Both the position numbers and the translations under genes were made by a program. The notes under the pieces are model-generated. The model searched no databases and had not been told where the DNA came from. It saw only the letters and a program-made list of their open reading frames with translations. Below are positions 10,347 through 20,059 of a DNA stretch of 64,000 nt, one piece after another. Origin of the DNA: Allium sativum (Eukaryota > Streptophyta > Magnoliopsida > Asparagales > Amaryllidaceae); NCBI GenBank assembly GCA_030737875.1, contig CM060922.1:298893456-298957455 (forward strand), read 5' to 3'. Positions within the stretch are counted from its first letter, which is position 1. Every line of letters starts with the position of its first letter.

Positions 10347-11927
10347 AAAAATCTCAACTTGAGGCAACAAAGATGGATGGAGTTTCTTGCCTCGTACAAC
10401 TTTGAGATTTCCTACACTCCTGGCAAGGGCAATGCAGTAGCAGACGCTTTGAGTAGAAAGAAACTGACCTTAGACCCTCTCTTTGTGGAAAGGCAAAGCT
10501 TGGAGTTTATAGCAAGCTTTAACTTCAGACCCTCCACAGACTTTGTACCTGGCTTGCTAGTAACGTTAGAAGTGCAGCCAACTCTATTAGACTCACTCGG
10601 GGCCACGCAAAGAGAAGACCCTCAGCTAGCCGAAGTGATGGACAAGTTAATTAGGGGTGAGACTTCTAGTCACCTCAATAGATACTCCATTGATGGCAAG
10701 GGATGGTTGAGACGAGATGGAAGACTATGTGTCCCACAAGCAAGGGGTTTGGTAAAGGCGGTTCTAGAAGAGGCACACCATTCCAAACTGACCATACACC
10801 CAGGCGGAGACAAAATGTATAAAGACATCAAGAGAGTTTTCTTTTGGAATGCCATGAAGCAAGACGTAGCTGAATTTGTTTCTAAGTGTTTAATATGCCA
10901 GCAAGTCAAGGCGGAACAGAAGAAGCCTGGAGGTTTGCTTCATCCCCTAGAGGTCCCACAGTGGAAATGGGTTAGCATCTCGATGAACATTATAGATGGG
11001 TTGCCTAGGTCAAGAAGGGGCAATACCAGCATTTGGGTAATAGTGGACAGGCTCACAAAAAGCGCCCACTTCATACCCGTCAAGAGTAGAAGGACTGCCT
11101 CATCTCTAGCATCCATATATCTTAAAGAGATAGTTCGACTCCATGGAATACCCTCTAGCATAGTGAGTGATCGAGACCCTATCTTCACGAACGAGTTTTG
11201 GAAGAGTTTACAAGAGGCTGTAGGCACACAGTTATGCTTAAACACGGCCTATCACCCTCAAACCGATGGCCAGATGGAAAGGGTAAATAGAGTATTAGAA
11301 GTCCTCTTGAGACTATGCATTCTTGACTTCGGAGGTACATGGGAGGATCATCTACCTTTGGTGGAATTTGCTTACAACAATAGCTGCCTAGCTACCATAG
11401 GCATGGTGCCTTTCGAAGCTCTATATAGAAGACCGTGCAGGTTACCAACTTGCTGGTGGGAGTCCACGGACAAGCTTATACTTGGATCAGACATGATTAG
11501 GGAAACTTCGGAGAAAGTAGACTTGATACGAAGAAGAATGAAGACTGCCCAAGACAGACAGAAGTCCAACGCAGACAGAAGAAGAACTGACCTTGAGTTC
11601 GAAGTTGGAGACAAGGTGTTCCTTAAAGTATCTCCTTTGAGGAACGTCGTTCGCTTTGGATCCGCAGTGAAGTTAGCACCAAGATTTGTAGAGCCATTCC
11701 CTATCATCGAGAAGATTGGGAAAATGGCTTATAGGGTACATCTGCCCAAAAGATTGGTCGGGGTTCATAATGTCTTTCATGTCTCTCACATGCGGAAGTG
11801 CTTACACGAGTCTGCGGAAGTGGTGGAACCAAGCATGTTAGAGGAAGTAGAAGTTGAACGAGAAGCAACTATAAGGAGAGTTCCAACCCGTATTGGGAAC
11901 AGAAGTAAAAAAGCTACGCAACCGTGA
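10347..11927 (+). pseudogene. Integrase part of pol
   Basis: This continues the RT frame after the internal TAG. From the ATG at 10,359 there are 522 codons. The end of RNase H (GNAVADALSR, about 24-33) leads to the integrase zinc domain (H141, H147, C177, C180), then the catalytic core. The first core acidic residue is Asn (SMNIID, 210, where related elements have MDFI). Asp 271 (SDRDPIF) and Glu 307 (MERVN) keep the D-35-E spacing. The C-terminal GPY/F-like block (residues about 430-465) follows, with VGVHNVFHVSHMRKC. A small frameshift near 11,900 separates it from the chromodomain. In intact elements the enzyme joins cDNA ends to host DNA in the nucleus; this copy lacks one catalytic carboxylate. 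Confidence 0.88.
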
Positions 11928-12015
11928 AGTTAAGCTCATCAAAGTTCAATGGAGCGACACCGAGGAAGACGTAACTTGGGAAACTGAGGACAGAATACGT
12001 GCAGCCTACCCTTTT
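11893..12015 (+). pseudogene. C-terminal chromodomain of integrase
   Basis: In the next frame, residues KLIKVQWSDTEEDVTWETED then RAAYPFLF match the chromodomain tail of chromovirus integrases, which binds modified histones and steers insertion. It would be fused to integrase without the frameshift near 11,900. The domain places the element in the chromovirus branch; together with the 3-kb LTRs, this suggests Tekay/Del. Confidence 0.75.
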
Positions 12016-12078
12016 CTTTTTGAGGGTACATCTTTGATCTTTCTTTCCTTAGGTTTATGCTCATATCTATCTTTTTAG

Positions 12079-12605
12079 TTTATCTCCTATCCTTTATCCT
12101 TAGGTAGAAACCTTTTTGGACGTAAACATGTAATTGAAAACATGTTATGATTGATGTTTGCAAGTGGTTGCAAGTGGTTGCTAGTGGATGCATATACACA
12201 CACGATAGGTACTAGATCGGCTCAGTCACTTTCATATTGCATATGCATATATGTATTTGTATATGGATTGAAACTTGATGTGTTATCATATGGACGTTGC
12301 ATTTGTGTGATTGATTGTGCACTCATGTAGAAAATTTTTAGTAGGGAAAAAAATTGCATACATAATGGACTCGTGGCACTGACATAATTTGCAATAAGGA
12401 GGTCAACTGAATCAGTGGACCGCCTGATTTTGCATTAGATAAGGACATGTACACACACTATGCATATGATCATGAAGCATTAGAAACCTTTTAAGGATAA
12501 TGGACGCCTGTGTTTGATGGTTGAGTAGATGGGTGATTGGATGGTAGGATATAAGCCTTCCCGACTTGAAGATTTTGGGGACGAAATCCTAAAAGGAGGG
12601 GAGAA
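12079..12605 (+). other. 3' untranslated region and polypurine tract of nested chromovirus
   Basis: Non-coding. It ends GGGGACGAAATCC, then AAAAGGAGGGGAGAA directly before the LTR. The last part is the polypurine tract that primes plus-strand DNA. The GGGGACGAAA motif recurs before the LTRs of the array and of the large-LTR element. Confidence 0.75.
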
Positions 12606-12858
12606 TGTAACACCCCGTATTTTCTATTAACGTTATAATAATGAATCCAAGAATACTTAATTTAAAATGTGAGAATTAAGGGAAACGGGTTACGCCATTG
12701 TGTTCAGCTCGGAATTCTGGTTGAGATAGAGTCCGAGTTTGCGTAAATTGGACTTCGTACGAAGAAGTTATGGCCTCCAGAAGTTTCTGAAATTCAAATA
12801 AATTCCAAACAGCTCGAAAAACAAGTTCAAATTTGAATCAGAAGTCAGAAGCGGGCTA

Positions 12859-12950
12859 GGCGGGAAAATTCCCGCCCAAGCAAGTCGACCAGGGGGTCGA
12901 CCCTTGTGTCGACCTCCCCCTAGAGGTCGACCTGGGGGTCGACCTGGCCC
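12859..12950 (+). promoter_or_regulatory. U3 module: E2F-like palindrome and GTCGAC cluster
   Basis: GGCGGGAAAATTCCCGCC (12,859-12,876) is an inverted repeat whose arms fit the E2F core (TTCCCGCC). It is followed by five GTCGAC palindromes set in GGGGGTCGACC-type blocks. The module sits 130-225 bp upstream of the TATA box. Related GTCGAC clusters occur at the same LTR position in the array LTRs. Regulatory function is inferred from position only. Confidence 0.5.
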
Positions 12951-13083
12951 CCAGCCAGATCTGAATTTTGAATGACTGATGACTTACTGCTGAGTCACTA
13001 GGGTTTCTGGATGGTCCTGATCTGGTCTGAGTGGCTGTGATTAACCCTAGGTTCATCTGACAGCTATTATTAAACTGAAATTC

Positions 13084-13091
13084 TATATAAA
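13084..13091 (+). promoter_or_regulatory. LTR TATA box
   Basis: TATATAAA in CTATATAAAC, about 480 bp into the LTR, predicts transcription start near 13,115. Confidence 0.6.
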
Positions 13092-13313
13092 CAACTCAAT
13101 GCTCAACCTAAAAATACACAGAAAAATAATCCTAGAACTGAAATGCCGTCAGTAGAGAACTTGGAGTAGCTGTCACCGTTTTAAATTCAAAAACGAGTTA
13201 AAATCTTACATCAAAATCAAATTTAAACTAGTCTAATTCAACGATCTTCATCAAAGGCGCACATCTCCAATTTCAGAATTCAGATTTCAGAACGCAAGAA
13301 TTCCTTTTAGTTT

Positions 13314-15269
13314 GTAAGTTGGTTATTACATAGATTTAAACATTCTTTCGATTGAATCATGACATGTTGTAATTGGGATATAGAATGATGCTTATGTATA
13401 AGATTTGATTCTCGTTTATCTTAAAGTATCATTGTAATTAATCATGTCTATATGCTTATGGCAATGAACATGTTGTATATTTCATGTCTATATGCTTGCG
13501 GCGATGAACATGTTGTATATTTCATGTCTACATGCTTGTGACGATGAACATGTTGTATATTAATCATGTCTATATGCTTGTGGTGGTGAACATATTGTAT
13601 GTTATTAAAATCTATTATGATTTGTGTAATGGATCTATTCTGCCAATTAAATAGTAAAACATGTCATGCTGTAATTTGGTGGTTATTTGCAAGTTTGTGA
13701 TATAAAAAACATGCTTATATGTTAGATCAACACTCATGTATATTCATGTTAGGTTGAATGTAATTATGTTGTAAAAGTGGAATTGTAGTCCTCTTACGTT
13801 TTAACATCATGCTAAATTGTGATTAAAAATGATTATAATAGCTTTCTTATGCTTTGACATACATAAGATTACATGCTAAGTTGTGGGTTGAAACTGTGAT
13901 TATATATTAAACTTCCATGCTAGACCTTTGTCAAGTTTACATGACCATTAGACCCAACTTAGTCACAAGTTCACCTTTACCCATTTAATTAAAGTTAATG
14001 ATACCTCTATGCCAAGTTACACATGACAAGTTGAAATGTATGTTATTTTATGTTTATTTAATGTCTCTTGTTTATTACCCCTTTTCTTGTTTATGGGTTG
14101 GGCTAACTTACTAGCCCAACATTTTATGTGATTCATGCGTAAGTTCCACGGGGGTAGCGATGGGAAATATGAAAATTCATGGCATAGATTTGTTCATTAA
14201 ATGGTATATTTGATATACCATTTATGTTGAGCATAATCAAAGGATAATTATGGCATGATTAAATTAAATTTAATCCACATCAAGAAATTAGACATATATA
14301 TAGAAAAATATGAATTTAGAAAAGACGAATATGCCTAACCCGAGGTTAGACTGAGTTGTGGTGTAAATCCGCCCGGAACCGATCGGCATATCCAGTGACC
14401 ACAACAAGACCTATCCAATGTGGGTGGTTAGTGCATCAGACCCAAAAAGAACCCGATGTTAGACTGAGTTGTGGTGTAAATCTTCCCGGAACCGATCGAC
14501 ACATCTAGTGACCACAACAAGACCTGTCTAATGTGAGTGGTTGGTGCTTTAATAAATTAAAGCTAAGTCAGGATTGGTAGGGTTAGGTAAATTAGGAAAA
14601 CACTTAACCAATTCAACATGTTAACTAAACGAATGGATGGGGTTAAGTAAACTTGGACACTTAGCCAAATAAACATGTTGATTAGAAAACCCTAGTAACG
14701 GGGACCCATTTCAGCAGTAACCCACATAGATGTATCATGGTACCCTGAAACTAGGCAGGGTGGGGCACGATTACTGGGCTGAATTATAAGCGGTCAAAAC
14801 GTCAGCGGTTGGTAGGCCAGTGTAGGTTCCGACGGAGTATGGGCATGCACGTATTCCGGAGTGGAAAAATCAGGCACTTGGCATCAGTAGTGTACACTGT
14901 GCATCTTGAATCGTGTCGGGTTGCCACCAAAGGGACTGATACACCCCATGGTGGGACCAGCACAGGTAGCTACAGTCAAGCGGGGCCAAATGATACAGGA
15001 CATGAATGCATGCGAGTAGGAGCCGATCATTAAAGGGATCGTTTGTTATAAACATGTGGGGCTGGTTGAACCAATGGTTAAGTAGGTGCAGAGACTAAAG
15101 TAATGGGTGCGATCGCAAGTTCCTCTTATCTTATATTAGGGTATTGTCCTATGTTCTGTTATCACTGTCATGATCCCTTTCCTTGTTTAAATACAAGTAA
15201 TCGCTGAACTTACCAGACTTATTGTCTGACCCGTTTTCTTTTGTCTTCTTTTCTTCCGTTTCCCCCCAG
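13314..15269 (+). other. Predicted leader intron inside the chromovirus LTR
   Basis: Donor TTT/GTAAGT at 13,314 lies 230 bp after the TATA box. The acceptor is a long pyrimidine tract ending CCCCCCAG/GTCC at 15,269, with CTGAC as a possible branch site near 15,226. The stretch is AT-rich and non-coding. The acceptor is also present in the 5' LTR remnant at 7,185. Inference from splice signals only. Confidence 0.4.
13443..13610 (+). repeat. Four-copy ~40-bp tandem repeat in LTR
   Basis: Units start CATGTCTATATGCTT at 13,443, 13,483, 13,523 (one base changed) and 13,565, each ending in GAACATGTTGTATAT or a close variant. Confidence 0.8.
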
Positions 15270-15512
15270 GTCCACAGGGAGGGAATATTCCAGCTTAATC
15301 AGACTCTTTGCAAGCTTCAAGAAAGTAGATGTATGATTGGGACTCTCTTCCATTGGTTATGGCTTTTGGATACGACACTTGGGGATTTATGCAGTTTTAT
15401 CTATGTTTTTTTGCTTCTTTATTTAATAATCAAGACAGAAATTATGGTATAATGTTTTGGAAGTTATTTTGAGACAATTTGATGTAATGCTTTTGTATTG
15501 AACCACATACTC

Positions 15513-15518
15513 AATAAA
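15513..15518 (+). terminator. AATAAA polyadenylation signal in LTR
   Basis: AATAAA about 130 bp before the LTR end and after the acceptor-like site; a matching copy lies in the 5' LTR remnant near 7,425. Confidence 0.5.
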
Positions 15519-15643
15519 TGATTTGAATTCCGCTGCTTATACTTATCTGTCTTGTAAAATTTTCTGTGTCCCATACCTATAACCCTCCACCAAACTTAAG
15601 ACATTCCCTTTGTGAGTGACCTTAACGGAGGTGGGCTGTTTCA

Positions 15644-16499
15644 TAAATGATTAGATCTATCCAATGATATAACTGTCAAAATAATTAGATTTACATTCAC
15701 CACAACATAGTTACAAGTCAAGATCCACATGTTCAATATAATATAATAGCCACAATTGCATTAGATCTAAAGAATTAGATCTATCATTACATATTATCAG
15801 ATCTAACAATAGCATAGATTCAAGGTTTACAACATATCCAAATTACAGTCTTTCATAATTTACTTTTATTCATTTAAACCTAAAAATAACTTGAAACTCA
15901 TAACATTAGATTTAGAGAATAGAGAGAATGGATCTTGAATTTCTGAATTTAATTTGCAAAGTATGTTGTTGTAGAAAACGGTTCCGTCTCAGTTCGTATA
16001 CCATCATTATATGGCCTCCATGATTTCCAATGAAGAAAATAGGAGAATAGGACACATATATATATATAACTGCCAGACCATCTGAAACTGAGTGCCATGT
16101 CATCCCTGGGGGGTCGACACCCCTATGGGTGGGTCGACCCCTAGGTCGACACCCTTTAAGGGGGGTCGACCCTGGTGTCGACCCCCCTTTAGGGGGGTCG
16201 ATACCCTAGAGCCGGAATTCTGCCGCTATTTTTCAATTTTCGAATTTGAACTGTTCTGGATAAAATTCTGACTCATCTCTGACTCATATGTGTATACTTA
16301 ATATTTCTACGCAAATACAAACTTAAAACCCTCATAACTTCTTTATACGATGTCTGTTTTACGCAAACCAAATGTCTATCTTGACCAGAATTTCGAGACG
16401 GACGAAATGGTGCAGTCCGTTTTCCTCTGATTCTGTATATTAAATTAATTACTATTTAATTTATTCTCTTTAATGTCATTAAAACTTAGAGGTGTTACA
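15644..16499 (-). mobile_element. LTR A, right part (promoter half)
   Basis: Collinear with 22,257-23,096 of LTR B. On the minus strand it holds the LTR start TGTAACACC, a GTCGAC cluster (16,108-16,205) and a TATA-like run (16,053-16,069). Its splice donor position reads ATGAGT instead of GTGAGT, so the donor is mutated in this copy. Confidence 0.85.
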
Positions 16500-17087
16500 T
16501 TTTCCCCTACTCAAAGGATTTCACCCCTGAAATATCTAAGTTGAGAAGAATGCATATCCTACCATCCATCTTCTATCTACTCATCCACCAATCATGGCAT
16601 CCATTGTCCTTATATGTTTTTAATGCTTATATGAATATATGCAAAGGTGTGTGTATATGTCCCAACACTAATGCGAAGATCAGGCGGTTTACCGATTCAG
16701 TTGACCTCCTTAATGCAATGTATTTTTGTGCCATGAATCCAATATATATGCAAATAATCATATTATATCATGTGAGTTCTATATGTGCGCACATTCATTC
16801 ATCCAAATGCAACATCCATATGCTAACTTGTCCAAGAAAAGAAAATGCACACACATTCATATGCAGTATGAGAGTGATTGAGCCAATCTTAGTGCCTAAT
16901 GTGTGTGTATATGCGTCCACAGGAAACCACTGGCAAACACTTGCATCCATCAAAAATAACATGTTTCAAACACATGTTTACAACCATTGGATTCCTATCT
17001 AAAGGCCGAAAAAATACTATGGATATGATATACTCCATTGTAAGAAACATGCACTGATAAAGCTTTGGAAAAGGGAGTTAAGAACAT

Positions 17088-18274
17088 ACCCTCGAAAAGA
17101 AAAGGGTACGAAGCACGAATCTTGCCTTTGGTCTCCTAAGTCGCATCCTCTGGGTTATCTCCCCATTGAACCTTTAACAACTTGATCTTTATTGTGTAGC
17201 TTCTTAACTTCTGATCCAAGAAGACGGGTATGGACTCGCCTGTCTGTCGTCTTCCGTCCCACTTCAACTTCTTCCAACACACTCGGCTCAACGATTACTG
17301 CGGTGCCATGCAGGCACTTCCGCAGATGGGAAACGTGGAAAACATCATGAATGTCGGATAGATTGTCTGGGAGTTTTACTTCATAGGCCATTTGGCCAAT
17401 TCTCTCGGTTATGGGAAATGGTCCCGCAAACCTAGGTGCCAACTTCCCTACTGCTCCGAAGCGAACCACATTCCTCAAAGGTGATACTTTGATAAAAACT
17501 AAGTCTCCCACTTCGAATACGATGTCAGTTCTTTTCTTGTCTGCATAGGACTTCTGCCTATATTAAGCTGTCTTCATCCACCGTCGAATAAGGTCAATTA
17601 TTTCGGACGTTTCCCTAACCATATCTGGTCCAATTAATAATCTTTCTGTATACTCTCACAACAAGTTGATGATCTACAGGGTCGTCCGTACAATGCTTCG
17701 AAGCATGCCATGCCGATGCTAGCATGATATCTATTATTATAGGCAAACTTTACTAAAGGAAGATGCTCTTCCCAAGTCCCTCCGAAGTCTAGGACACACA
17801 GCCTTAAAAGATCTTCAAGAATTCTGTTCACCCTCTCCATCTGTCCATCGGTCTGGGGATCATAAGCGGTGCTCAAACACAATTGTGTACCTAATGTTGC
17901 TTGCAAGCTCCTCCAAAATTCACTGGTGAAGATGGGGTTACGATTGCTTGCGATGCTGGAAGGTACTCCATGAAGACGAACTATCTCTCAAACATAAATT
18001 ACTGTCAACCATGGTGCCGTCCTCTTACTCTTAAATGGAAATAAAATGGGTGCTCTTAGTAAGTCTATCTACTACCACCCAAATGCTAGTGTTCCCCTTC
18101 GTTGATCTAGGCAAACCATCTATGAAATCCATGAAGGCGCTCTCCTACTTCCAATGCAGGCCCTCTGAATGATGGAGTAAGCCACCGGGCTTCTTTTACT
18201 CAACTTTGAATTGCTAGAAAATCAAACATTGAGAAACAATGCTGCTACATCTTTCTTCATCCAATCCCAAAGAA
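17088..18274 (-). pseudogene. INT1 integrase and chromodomain pseudogene
   Basis: Reading leftward from 18,274, the zinc domain is half present (CLIF, with one Cys changed) and stops interrupt it. Core landmarks [11 protein letters not shown] and DRLTKS are seen near 18,100, then a broken stretch. After it, QATLGTQLCLSTAYDPQTDG and MERVN appear within 17,634-17,906, and the C-terminal GPFPITERIGQMAYEV and FHVSHLRKC within 17,155-17,511. The chromodomain LLKVQWGDNPEDAT follows in another frame (17,088-17,200) with an in-frame stop. Here the first core Asp (MDF) is kept, unlike in the nested chromovirus, but many stops and shifts make it inactive. Confidence 0.8.
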
Positions 18275-18700
18275 AACCCTTTCTCAGGTAGCTCCCCTAC
18301 TTGCTTACTCAGCTCCCTCCTTTCCCTTGGAGCCATATTTCGCACTGGTAATGCAACTGGCTTTGCTTTGTCCACCAGAAATATACGAAAATCGATCTCG
18401 TGCCTCGGAGGTTAGCCACGTACCTCATCAAAAACGTCAGAATAATCTCGGACTACCGGAACAAATTGCAGATCATTGACAGACGCATCAAGAGACTCTA
18501 GGAAATTAAGCATAACCGACCCTTTTGGTTCACAAGATATCTCGAGGGTCCTCCCATGACAAGTCAGAAGCTTAACGACCCTCCTCTCACACTCCAGAAT
18601 GGTACCATATGTGGTAAGCTAGTCCATTCATAGAATCAACCCATATCCCATAAACCCGAGCACATATGCGTCGCACTCAAACTCGACGCCTAAAAAAGAT
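18275..18700 (-). pseudogene. INT1 RT N-terminal stub
   Basis: Minus-strand landmarks VRDYSDVFDEV, EIDFRI, KPVALPV, ERRELSKQVGEL and EKGF appear in order, with a stop after DEVRG. All of RT after EKGF is missing: the next codons belong to the integrase zinc domain. No palm or FVDD motif remains, so no polymerase can be made. Confidence 0.75.
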
Positions 18701-18719
18701 ATTCTCAAACCCCGACAAA

Positions 18720-18941
18720 TCATAAATAAATGAGCCGAACCACCAATGTGGTTTGAGAAACAACGGGGTCCACTACCATACGAGTATTTAAGTGCAGAGA
18801 TTCAACTACAGAACTAGATATAAAAGAGTGTGAAGCGCCAGAATAAAAAAGGGTTCTAATTGGGTGACAGGAAAGAGAAATCAAACCTTCCATGGAACTT
18901 TTGCTACCTATATCCGGTGCACAAGCCACGAGAGCATACAC
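18720..18941 (-). pseudogene. INT1 protease pseudogene
   Basis: TLFYSGASHSF replaces the active-site TLFDSGASHSF, so the catalytic Asp is Tyr. VESLHLNTRMVVDP follows. Downstream SNPIGG has shifted frame. The protease is dead in this copy by loss of the active-site residue. Confidence 0.75.
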
Positions 18942-18979
18942 TTTCCCTCCACAGGTTACTGTCCTTTGACCTTGCCCTT

Positions 18980-19410
18980 GCTTCCTTGGGCACTCCCTAG
19001 AATAGTGTCTAACCTCTACACAAATTAAGCAAGCATTCTTCCTTTTCCTGCAGTCCTGGGCAAAGTGACCCTTTCGCCCACAACTATGGCACTTCCTCTT
19101 ACCTTTATCCTTGTCATTCTTTCCGGCCTTCTTTTGTTGTTGTTGATGTCCTTTCTTCGGCCATACCTTTTTGTTTTGTGTTTCATCAGTCTTATCTTCT
19201 TCCTTTCAGATTTATTTGAACTTTATCTGTGTTTCCTTCCTGGGCCATCATTTTTCTCATCCTTGGGCTGTGCTCCTTAGCCCTAACTCCCTTGTTCTCC
19301 TTTTTACCATCCTTGTGTAACAAGCAAACAAGTCTCTCGAAAGTTGCCTCCATAACAGGGAAATCCTTACGAAGCTCAAGAAAATTAGCCGTAGGTGATA
19401 CTACTATAGC
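18980..19410 (-). pseudogene. INT1 Gag remnant with two zinc knuckles, capsid deleted
   Basis: Minus strand: the Gag N-terminal ANFLELRKDF joins directly to MEATFERLV (junction near 19,353), so the capsid domain is absent. A basic linker is followed by two CCHC knuckles. The second is CLICVEVRHYSREC (about 18,990-19,030); the first ends GRKGHFAQDC (about 19,050-19,085). RNA-binding motifs are therefore kept although the particle-forming part is lost. Confidence 0.72.
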
Positions 19411-20059
19411 TACGGATGGAGGTTAAACACTTCTTTGCCCTTCGACATGTGTTGCAGTTTAAACATTCCTACGACATTAAGCCGGAATAGGAACACCTTT
19501 CAGGAAGAATCGGTTCCCCAGACAAAATGAAAAAGGAATAAAGCAGAGAATCGAGAGATATTTAATATGGCTTTGGGGAATATGTTTTTAAAATCAGAAT
19601 TTTCTTTTTGAAACTGCTTTCTTTTAAAACCTTTTTGAAAATAATTTTCAAAAACTTTTATCTAATCTGGTAACCTTCAGCTCTGATACCAAGTGTGACA
19701 CCCCACGCCCGTTAATGTCACTCACTAAGGGAATGCATTAAGTTTCATGAAGCGATATAGGTAAACAGACACAGAATAATTACAAGATAGATATAAATAA
19801 GATAGAAACAGAAATTATTATTTTTATTTCAACATAAATCATAATACCGTGGTCCACAATATAATAAGTCACAAAAACCATTATAGTAAAATAACTTCTG
19901 TCTTGCATCGTCAGAATACATAAGAATATAAAAACATAATTCCCCAATTGAAAAGTTAAGTTATAGTAGAGACAAGAACTTGAGCCATACTCTTGAAGTA
20001 TGTCCTAGCAAGATGATATCTGAGTCCTGACTAAGCCTGAGTGTTTCCTCCCTGAGAAC

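Larger units (their letters stand above)
5840..15643 (+). mobile_element. Nested Ty3/gypsy chromovirus (Tekay/Del-like), 5'-truncated and decayed
   Basis: The plus-strand element inserted into LTR A in opposite orientation. Order: truncated 5' LTR (5,840-7,554), primer site, gag, protease, RT, RNase H, integrase with C-terminal chromodomain, polypurine tract, full 3' LTR (12,606-15,643). After its last base the host LTR A resumes at TAAATGATTAGATC, equivalent to 22,257 in LTR B. About 1.3 kb of its 5' LTR is missing, so its own target duplication cannot be read. All genes carry stops or frameshifts. Confidence 0.88.
12606..15643 (+). mobile_element. 3' LTR of nested chromovirus, complete (3,038 bp)
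   Basis: Runs from TGTAACACCCCG to GGCTGTTTCA. Parts in order: U3 with palindrome and GTCGAC cluster (12,859-12,950), TATA box (13,084), donor-like GTAAGT (13,314), a four-copy ~40-bp repeat (13,443-13,620), a two-copy ~115-bp repeat (14,336-14,550), acceptor-like tract (15,250-15,269), and AATAAA (15,513). Confidence 0.88.
16500..19693 (-). mobile_element. INT1: first internal region of array (doubly deleted chromovirus)
   Basis: On the minus strand: primer site (19,680-19,693, intact TTGGTATCAGAGC), Gag remnant, zinc knuckles, protease, RT N-terminus, integrase, chromodomain, 3' UTR, polypurine tract. Deletion junctions are near 19,353 (capsid) and 18,274 (RT through integrase N-terminus). 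The plus-strand 153-codon open frame at 16,541-17,002 lies in the 3' UTR and shows no family features. Confidence 0.85.

Noticed and set aside
16541..17002. 153-codon plus-strand open frame (also 23,172-23,495 and 29,551-29,883)
   Set aside because: All three are the same antisense stretch in the 3' UTR of the array internals; no domain, and length varies with point changes.
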